Source: Elmis aenea (lineage: Eukaryota; Arthropoda; Insecta; Coleoptera; Elmidae). From it: a stretch of DNA of 64,000 nucleotides. Position 1 is the stretch's first letter. Every line of letters starts with the position of its first letter. This document shows, piece by piece, positions 57,181-64,000 of the stretch. Under the pieces are notes generated by a model. That model had not been told where the DNA came from. It was given only the letters and a program-made list of their open reading frames with translations, and made no database searches. The stretch covers positions 40,119,470 to 40,183,469 of the forward strand of contig OX393578.1 in assembly GCA_947652605.1 (NCBI GenBank), read 5' to 3'. The position numbers and the translations under genes were made by a program.

Positions 57181-57959
57181 AGGGTTGCCAGAATATCTCT
57201 TTTTTTGTACCGATATGTTTGTTCACTTTTTTTTTTAATTCTGTTTTTTGTCTTTTTCCTTAGTTACGCACTTTTTGTCAAATTATCACAAAAATTATAG
57301 AACTGAGCCGTTTATAGGCCAAAGCGTTAAACTCCACTTTTGGATTTTTTTAAAAATTTTAGTGCACTTAATTAATGCTTTAACTTTTTGTTTAAAATAT
57401 ATTTTCTTAAAAATTGGATTTAATAACACAGAATGTCAAAAAAAACTTTGACCCTCGAATATTATGTTTTTTATTTCAGAATAAACATTTATTCCAGGGA
57501 TATAGTATACTAGTTTGTAAATTTTCAATGTTAGTTAAAAGCTACGCCTGTATTAATTTATTTTTACAATGTTAATTTGAATTTAAATTTGAAAAGGAGG
57601 TTTAAAAATTAATGTTGGTATATCTACTATTTTATCAATTTTTTCTACCTTTTGTTTGGTGGAATTAATTGATTCGCAAATGAGCGGCTCAATGATGTAC
57701 AGTATTAGCTTTAATTATTATAAATTTAATGTTATTATTTTGATATTTACTTATAAATGTTGTGTTTTTTTTAATAAAGTAAAATATGTTTACATAAAAA
57801 ACTTTATTTTTTTACAAATTGGTGTGGGTGTGAATAAATGTTATACTTATACTGGCATACTTCTATACACCACACACCACACACCGAAACAGTGCCCTCT
57901 TTTTGTTCTGTTTTGTTTTTGAAAAGTCTCTTTTACACTTTCAGTTTCTGGCAACCCTA
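57181..57959. mobile_element. hAT MITE related to 37583-38093
   Basis: AAGGGTTGCCAGAATATCTC (left) mirrors TTTCTGGCAACCCTA (right). The TAGGGTTRCCAGA end type and a T-rich CTCTTTTTGTAC subterminal stretch match the 37.6-kb element. Flanking duplication is not clear. Internal reading frames (57248-57922) are unrecognised. Confidence 0.65.
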
Positions 57960-59095
57960 GAAGATTATTACCCCCACATATTTATAATAGTACATTAAAA
58001 CACTAGTGTCATAAGGCGACCTTTTGGCGCACGAGTCCAAGTTTGAAAAACAAGGAGCGGAGCGACGAGTTTTTCAAAGGACGAGTGCGCCAAAAGCCTT
58101 CTGACACGTGTTTTTTATACAATTTTTTTTATTTTGCGGTTTTTATGACTTTTAAAATCAAATATTTACATTACATCAAACATATATACATTTTGGGGAT
58201 TTTGTATGCCTGATGTGTTGGTTGGTCACCCTACCCGAGAAACAGTCAGAAACAGTGACCGAGAGTAACTTTTAACTTTTCTATACTCTTAAACTTAAAT
58301 GTAAAATGATAACAAACTAAAGTGGTTATTATGTACTACTTAAAGAAAATGAAGCTAGTATATGAATCATTTAAAAACATTGAGGTTAGATCAGACATAC
58401 CAATACAATAAGTTACGACGAGTTTGACAGTAGCATTCCTTGTGCCAACCGTAAATATAAAATAATGCGTATCGAAACAGACCTCATTATGACACTCATT
58501 TGCGTGTTCTAATGAGTACTTTAGAGTCGCAAAATAGAAAAATACTTGTATAGCAAATACTTACAACTTTCTGTAACATAGGATACGGGACAGATATACA
58601 TCTTTTCATTTTAATCCTTTGATTGGACGGTAGACAGCTTATACACATTGGATTGGATGACGTGAAAAGCGCGTGTAATGCTCACGTAATTTTTGACAGT
58701 TGAAAAATATGACATTTGACGCTGATCTACGATTTTAAAAACTATAATAAACAACATCTGTTCTAAGGTTTGTAGTAATTCGCCTCGGATTGTTAAACAC
58801 TGGTGTCTGCACGAGTAACTTGCAAAAATCACGTTTTGTAACATAACATCAACGATCATAATGCAGGTTCTGTTAAAAATCCTAATTTTATTTGATTTTC
58901 TATATTTGCTGCCAAATGTCAAAGTACACATTAGAAAGAGAAAAATAAACTTTCATTTCACTTTATTGGCTTCAGTCGCCACTCATTGCGTAGATAGGGA
59001 ATACGCTATATAGTTATTTGTACATACAGACAGGCAGGCTCTATCAGATGGGAGAAAACGGGGCAGATGCACCTCACAATTTTAGGGGGTCTCTT
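57960..59095. other. Gene-free stretch with a hairpin at 58018-58112
   Basis: TTTTGGCGCACGAGTCC pairs with GGACGAGTGCGCCAAAAG around GGAGCGGAGCGACGAG. This resembles the palindromic head at 36955-37020 (GCACGAGTGG ... CCACGAGTGC with GCCGCGTAGCGGCGAG inside). No exon. Confidence 0.45.
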
Positions 59096-59259
59096 AAGCT
59101 AAGGCCGTACTGCGGGATGGTTGGCTGGAGGGTAAATGGTACACGCCGTCGCCTGGCAACAATTTGTTGTGAAACAAAGCGCCTGGATTGTCACCAGGCG
59201 ACGGCGTGTATCTACCATCTACCCTCCAGCCAACCATCCCGCAAGTGCGGCCTTAGCTT
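59096..59259. mobile_element. 160-bp palindromic MITE
   Basis: TAAGGCCGTACTGCGGGATG mirrors CATCCCGCAAGTGCGGCCTTA, and pairing continues through GGTTGGCTGGAGGGTA and ACACGCCGTCGCCTGG to a loop around 59160-59190. Very GC-rich for the region. The 102- and 103-codon frames on the plus strand are read through this hairpin and are not genes. Confidence 0.85.
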
Positions 59260-59971
59260 TACAAATTGCCAGGCACCAGACCCACGGCTTATCAAAATCA
59301 ATAAATGTTGGCAAAAAACACAGTAGTTGTTGCATGTTTCTCGATTTTGAGTTGTTTTTTAAATTATTTTATACATTCTTAAATGTATTTATTTATTCTA
59401 CATCCAAAAATGTAAAAATAAATAGGGTGTTCCGTTCAAAAAATTAAGTTGGCGTCATTTCCTGCTAAACCGGAAATGCAAAAAAAATTAAAATACAAAT
59501 AAATTCTTTGTTTTCCACCATATATTCAAGCCAAATTTCAATAAAAAAAAATTAAAAATGACTAAGAAAATCAACCGCTCCAGGACTCTCCTAACTTGTA
59601 TATGATTAAACGTAATAAACGTTTTATTAAGCAATCGCAAATGTATGCATCTGTATTTATTGCCTTTTAGTAAAAAACGGTGCATGTTAATTACCACATT
59701 GATTGAAGAATAAACTTCGCGTCAAAGTGTTATTAAGAGGGGTAGTTGCACGCATAATTCCAAGGCACTACAGATTTTTGTCAAAATTTGAAATTTGATT
59801 AATTTTCAGTTACTGGAAAAGTAAAAATTAATATTGATTACATTTATAGACACATAATTTTTTCTCTACAAAAAACCTAATTGCACTTTTTTTCTTCTAA
59901 AATATATAGGGGAGATAATATTCAAGTTGCCATTGAAATTAGTATGTTGCGAGAGCCAATTCTACACCCTA
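59260..59971. other. Gene-free stretch
   Basis: AATAGGGTGTTCCGTTCAAA near 59422 and CTACACCCTATA near 59962 could be the ends of a diverged foldback element. No exon. Confidence 0.35.
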
Positions 59972-59973
59972 TA

Positions 59974-60875
59974 TCGGGTGATTCAGTTTGACTGTCGCAC
60001 CCCTATAACTTTTTAATTATTGAAAATAACCCCAACAAACCTTATATTTTTGAAAACGGTGACAAATTCTCTATTAAGTGATATGCATTTGTTATCTCTA
60101 CAATGACGTATGTCAAATCCGTGATAGGCAACTGCTTTTTTTTTTAAATTACATAATATACATTTTTTTGTTGATTCGGATAGAGAATTTAATTCTGAAT
60201 CCGACCGTGTATTAAAAAAGTATGTTTATATAAGAAATTTTTCGAAAAAAAACAGTTCAAAGTTTATTCAAATTATAGCCAACAGTCTATTTAACATAAC
60301 AAGAATCAATCAAACCTTAAAAATTATACTGTAAGTATAAATGGAAATGTATTAAAAATTAATTTTTAATAAAAATAAAAACAAATAATAAACGTCGACA
60401 TAAAAAATTAGGCCTTAATGTATTCACATTCCAAACACAGTTGTCCTCTATTTGTAACTGCTTGATTGAAATTAGAGTCTTGTTTTTTTATGTCAACGTT
60501 TATTATTTGTTTTTATTTTTATTAAAAATTAATTTTTAATACATTTCCTTTGATAGTTATAGTATAATTTTTAAGATTTGATTGATTTTTGTTTTGTTAA
60601 ATAGACTGTTGGCTATGATTTGAATAAACTTTGAACTGATTTTTCTCGAAAACTTTCTTATTTAAGCATACTTTTTTAATACATGGTCAGATTCAGAATT
60701 AAATTCTCTATCCGAATCACCAAAAAAATGTATATTATGTAATTTTTAAAAAAATAACAAATGCACATCATTTAATAGGGAATTTGTCGCCGTTTCCAAA
60801 AATATAAGGTTTGTTGGGGTTATTTTCAATAAATAAAAAGTTATAGGGGTGCGATAGTCAAACTGAATCACCCGG
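59974..60875. mobile_element. 902-bp foldback element with CGGGTGATTCAG ends
   Basis: CGGGTGATTCAGTTTGACTG mirrors the right end GTCAAACTGAATCACCCGG, with TA at 59972-59973 and 60876-60877. The arms pair almost to the centre near 60430 (AATAATAAACGTCGACATAA with its mirror). No coding capacity. Confidence 0.87.
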
Positions 60876-60877
60876 TA

Positions 60878-61700
60878 TAGCCCAATTCTAACATTTTTTA
60901 GTTAGGCACTGATTACATTTTAATTGTAAGAAAAAGTAGATTATAATTTTAAAATAAAAGATGTTTTATAAGTAAACTAAACAAAGAAAAATGCATAGAA
61001 AATTAAAAACGTAATGCTTAATAAAATAAGTACTTACATAACAAACAAAAGCACAGTTTGAATTTGAACTTATTTATAAGTTAAAATGTATCTTCCGGTT
61101 TTCTCTGGAAACAATATCAGCTAGAATTTTTTCGGCATTCAGTTTTTTTACAGTTTCACTGAACGTTGATAATTAACAAATTATTGAATCTCTCTTGAGT
61201 CATTCGACTAAGGACTAAACCAAGGGGCTAATGGTAGGCTCAGGGGGGCCTAGCCACCCCATAACTACGCCAATGCATTGCAGCTTTTATTAATTTAATT
61301 TTGATATATGAAATACGGATTTTTATAAAGTTAGTACAACATTGATTTTATTTATTAAAAACTGTATAGATAATTGATGATTTAACATTTAAAATCACGT
61401 TATTTGCTTGTTTGGCCAAGTAGAAACCGCGCAGTTTACAGAGTTAACTTACTAATTCTGTAGCTTATTGATAACATGATAACATATATAAATTAAATAA
61501 TGCCGAACTTCGTTTTCTGTTGCGGACTTTGTAAAATCTGAGCTCAAATGAAGATTAGCATGTGTTCATGAAAAAATAATATTAAGGTAACTTACCTCAA
61601 ACACAGATGTACCTAGATTTTTACAGAAATTGTGAGTATTTTGTTTGAAAAATAAATGCAACTATCATCTTCTACATCGGTGGTTTATCACATACGTTTA
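60878..61700. other. Gene-free AT-rich stretch
   Basis: GGGGCCTAGCCACCCCATAA near 61236-61260 resembles the interior of a common hAT end. Nothing coding. Confidence 0.35.
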
Positions 61701-61706
61701 TTTATA

Positions 61707-61712
61707 TGTTTA
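61707..61712 (-). terminator. Polyadenylation signal candidate for the membralin-like gene
   Basis: TTTATT on plus is AATAAA on minus, about 190 bases after the stop at 61901; another lies at about 61697-61702. Confidence 0.35.
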
Positions 61713-61900
61713 TTTAATAGATTTACAGCCACCTATAGGAAAAAATATGCAACAAAATTATGTACAATATTCTAGAGAGCCTAAAAATAAAACATCAACA
61801 TTATAGCGTATGTACATATGCTCTGAAGCGCTCTGTATTTTTTTTTTTAAATTACAGACAATACTTCACTTAGAAGTCCATATTTGCATTTTAACTGACA

Positions 61901-62329
61901 CTAATGCGGTTCGTCTGAACCGCCAAATGGCCGCGGCGGTTGCGGGAGGTCAGTGGTTTGGCTCGAAGCAACCGCGGTGGTTGCTCCAGGGGGTGTTTGC
62001 GCCGAGGCGGATTCCACGGCTGCCGGCACAGTTTGACTGGTTTGGCTGGACGTCACAGGTTGAGCCGACGTACCCACCGTCGACCATGTCGTGGTGGTGG
62101 TTGACGTTGAGGTGGCCTGGCTCACAATCGTGGCGGTCTGAGTGGTCGCCGACGGCCGCACGGCTGATAATAATTGTGTAAGACGGGCAGTTAGAGGATT
62201 TATTATAACCGCTGGAGGTACTGGTCTTATCTCCCTCTGTTGCGTATTTCGCAGAATGAACTGCTGAAAGTGAGCTTGTTGAAGAATTACTGGCAACTCG
62301 TAGTGGTGAAAGAAATATACCATCGAGTG
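61901..62329 (-). CDS. Membralin (TMEM259)-like protein, 3' coding exon
   Basis: A minus-strand exon starts at 62329 after an acceptor (TTTTGTTACAG) and ends at TAG (61901-61903), 142 residues, in phase 0. It begins HSMVYFFHHYELPVILQQAH, which resembles the conserved segment after the last membrane helices of membralin, an ER membrane protein linked to ER-associated degradation. The rest (IRPVPPAVIINPLTARLTQL, then a Thr/Ser/Gln-rich tail) fits a disordered C-terminus. The acceptor, the long GC-rich frame and the conserved start argue for a real exon. Upstream exons must lie to the right, beyond an intron that holds the 62.4-kb minisatellite element and a Harbinger relic. The antisense 123-codon frame at 61810-62181 is its shadow. 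Confidence 0.72.
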   Translation of the reverse strand, partial: HSMVYFFHHYELPVILQQAHFQQFILRNTQQREIRPVPPAVIINPLTARLTQLLSAVRPSATTQTATIVSQATSTSTTTTTWSTVGTSAQPVTSSQTSQTVPAAVESASAQTPPGATTAVASSQTTDLPQPPRPFGGSDEPH

Positions 62330-62439
62330 CTGTAACAAAATGAAAACAATTTTTTAATTTAGAAAAACTCAGCTTAGGTTTAAGTAGTTCATAGTTAATA
62401 AGAAGTAAAAGGTATATTTAAAAAAAAAATGCGTAATTA

Positions 62440-62865
62440 CTTTAGAACTCGTGTTATGTAGCTTATTTTTTCTACGAACACATAATACCTACGATTTTAA
62501 CGGCTTTTTGGCTAATATACGTTGTAATTACATTGTCTTGTCAATTTTGACGTAAGCCTACTTTGACATTTTTAGACAAGTGTGCGTTTTGCTTACCGTG
62601 CGTTATAACTCAGTTACTATGCATGAAGACAGTGTTTGACGTAAGGCTACTTCCGTCTTTCTAGCCAAGTGTGCGTTTTGCTTACCGTGCGTTATAACTC
62701 AGTTACTATGCATGCAGGCAGTGTTTGACGTAAGGCTACTTCGGTCTTTCTAGCCAAGTGTGCGTTTTGTTTACCGTGCGTTAAGACTCACTTACTATGC
62801 ATGCAGGCTGTACGGTAAGAGTCATTTATATTGCATAATTGCATATTAGTGGTAGTAGAAAAACT
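62440..62865. repeat. Minisatellite-bearing element, three-unit copy
   Basis: CTACGAACACATAATACCTA is followed by three 89-bp units starting at about 62548, 62637 and 62726, with core GTGCGTTTTGCTTACCGTGC and tail ACTATGCATGCAGGC. It ends GGTAAGAGTCATTTATATTG and TAGTGGTAGTAGAAAAACTA. The copy at 36955-37345 has two units. It lies in the presumed intron of the membralin-like gene. Confidence 0.82.
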
Positions 62866-63064
62866 ATTTTTGCTGAGACGTTACGTGTTGGAAACGCTCC
62901 GCTTACGTTATGATGATATAAATGCAATACTTACCAAATGTATTCTAGAATACCCGAAAATATTTCTGCATAGCCTTACAACAGTCCTAAAGTGATATAT
63001 TTCATATTTAAAATAGGCAGACTATTACAAAAGCAGGAGTTATACTAAACGAGAAGTTGAATTA

Positions 63065-63480
63065 AGGTCCAATACACATTATAGGTACGCTCTCGCTCCA
63101 GTCGCGGTCCACTCTCGCTCCACTCCCGGTCCAGTGTATTCACACTGGCCGCGCTCTAGCCGCAAGCTAGGCGTGAGCTAGACGCAAGCTAGACGCATGC
63201 CAGCCGCGGTCAGTACTCATTCGCTACAATGTATACATGAATACATGGCTGCAAATTTAAGCAATAAAGACCTTTTGATAGTGACCAAAAAGAAAAGAAA
63301 ATGGGTACATCCTTTGTTAAAGCGTCGAAAGTTGGAAGGAGAATTTTACACTTTCTTTCCGCATTTGGCAGCTGATGATACGAAATTCTCGCAATATTTT
63401 AGGATGTCTAGAGATAAATGCAAATTACAAAATCATCGTCGTTCATGTTGATTCATATGGATTGACAGAAGCGGATTTAT
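63065..63480 (+). mobile_element. Harbinger relic with transposase N-terminus
   Basis: After a GC-rich left end (AGGTCCAATACACATTATAG, then CTCGCTCCAGTCGCGGTCC and CTAGACGCAAGC repeats) the plus strand encodes KRKWVHPLLKRRKLEGEFYT followed by FFPHLAADDTKFSQYFRMS. This matches the start of HARBI1-type transposases (WVHP ... GEFHTL ... D-x-x-KF-x-x-YFRMS). The frame breaks right after and no DDE core follows. Confidence 0.78.
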
Positions 63481-63639
63481 CACAACACTTGATAGGCTAT
63501 ATAGCCTACGTCGGCAAATTTTATGGGTCAGCAAATTAAAGTTAAATCCGTCCAAATAATTAAAAAAATTAATAATTTGTTATTAAGAATTATCAAACAC
63601 TCAGATATAGATATTTACTTATGAGGTGCCGACCCTATA

Positions 63640-63838
63640 CGAAAATAGAGTGGTAAAATTCACAAACCTTCGGTTTTTGGGGGCCCAAAAACACAGCAGG
63701 AAAACATTATAATTTTATATGAAATATAAAACTTTTTCAAACAAAAACGAGAACTTTTTTTAAGTTTATATATAAAAAAATTATAGGGTGGCGAAAATGT
63801 ATTAGCTAACAGGCGGAAAAATCATAAATCCGCCACTG
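63640..63838. mobile_element. hAT-type element right end
   Basis: AGGCGGAAAAATCATAAATCCGCCACTG-type sequence ending at about 63838 is a common hAT terminus (CAGTGGCGGATTTA when reversed). The left end is not identified. The last 160 bases of the window show only AT-rich sequence and, at the edge, TTCCGACGTTTCGAGGAAG. Confidence 0.4.
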
Positions 63839-64000
63839 CGGATGGAGTAGTGGTGGTGGTATATTTGTAATAATAATATGAACGTCCGTTATTGTATTAG
63901 TTTCGATATCGAAGAAATAAAAACTCTGGATTTACTGGAACGGTTATCTTTATTTTTTTACGTTTTTATTCCGACGTTTCGAGGAAGAAGCTCATAAAAT

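Noticed and set aside
59018..59447. Two overlapping plus-strand frames of about 100 codons
   Set aside because: Both run through the palindromic MITE; no homology and no splice or promoter context.
61810..62181. 123-codon plus-strand frame rich in Trp and Pro
   Set aside because: It is antisense to the membralin-like exon, which has a splice acceptor and a conserved protein segment.

Overview
The window looks like a stretch of an AT-rich, repeat-dense insect genome. Genes have GT-AG introns, most of the sequence is dead or non-autonomous transposons, and the only clear host genes are two insect-type peptidoglycan recognition proteins (PGRPs) and the last exon of a membralin-like gene. The mix of PIF/Harbinger, hAT, mariner, pogo, Jockey and TA-flanked foldback elements would suit a beetle or another large-genome insect, but the order cannot be fixed from sequence alone. 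There are no bacterial features, no CRISPR array and no convincing tRNA or rRNA.

Layout. 1-38.3 kb is a transposon graveyard: palindromic foldback elements (788-2333, 14646-15442, 27706-28851), hAT elements (3317-4187, 10.5-11.1 kb relic, 14561-15819, 20340-20682, 23445-23653, 33.6-34.6 kb, 37583-38093), a decayed pogo element with a PHD finger (4999-8477) holding a nested MITE, a decayed mariner (17692-18909), LINE 3' ends (19 kb, 26 kb, 27 kb), a frameshifted histone H3 fragment (10192-10424), and a nearly intact PIF/Harbinger element (29474-32727). The Harbinger element carries two genes on opposite strands whose exons are interlocked, and a 5'-truncated Jockey copy with a 13-bp target duplication has landed in it.

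38.4-52.4 kb is a PGRP locus. Two intact four-exon genes (38555-40718 and 45963-49459) have identical coding exon lengths (61/215/112/185 nt) and encode 190-residue secreted amidase-type proteins. They are followed by a decayed exon 4 (about 49957-50120) and a truncated third copy with three stop codons (52046-52316) that ends at a 14/16-bp minisatellite. Their third introns are filled with transposons. The two intact genes are predicted to degrade peptidoglycan outside the cell, acting as effectors or dampeners of immune signalling.

52.4-61.7 kb is mostly gene-free, with hAT, LINE and foldback relics. At 61.9-62.3 kb the minus strand carries the 3' coding exon of a membralin (TMEM259)-like gene; the rest lies to the right of the window or in the intron that follows. 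62.4-64 kb holds an 89-bp minisatellite element also present at 37 kb, and a Harbinger relic.

Recurring theme: at least eight palindromic elements flanked by TA share CAGGGTG-like tips, several sit inside other transposons, and one is a palindrome within a palindrome. Several GC-balanced, repeat-free islands (2640-2960, 22.66-23.03, 35.15-35.72, 53.5-53.65 kb) are candidate regulatory DNA.
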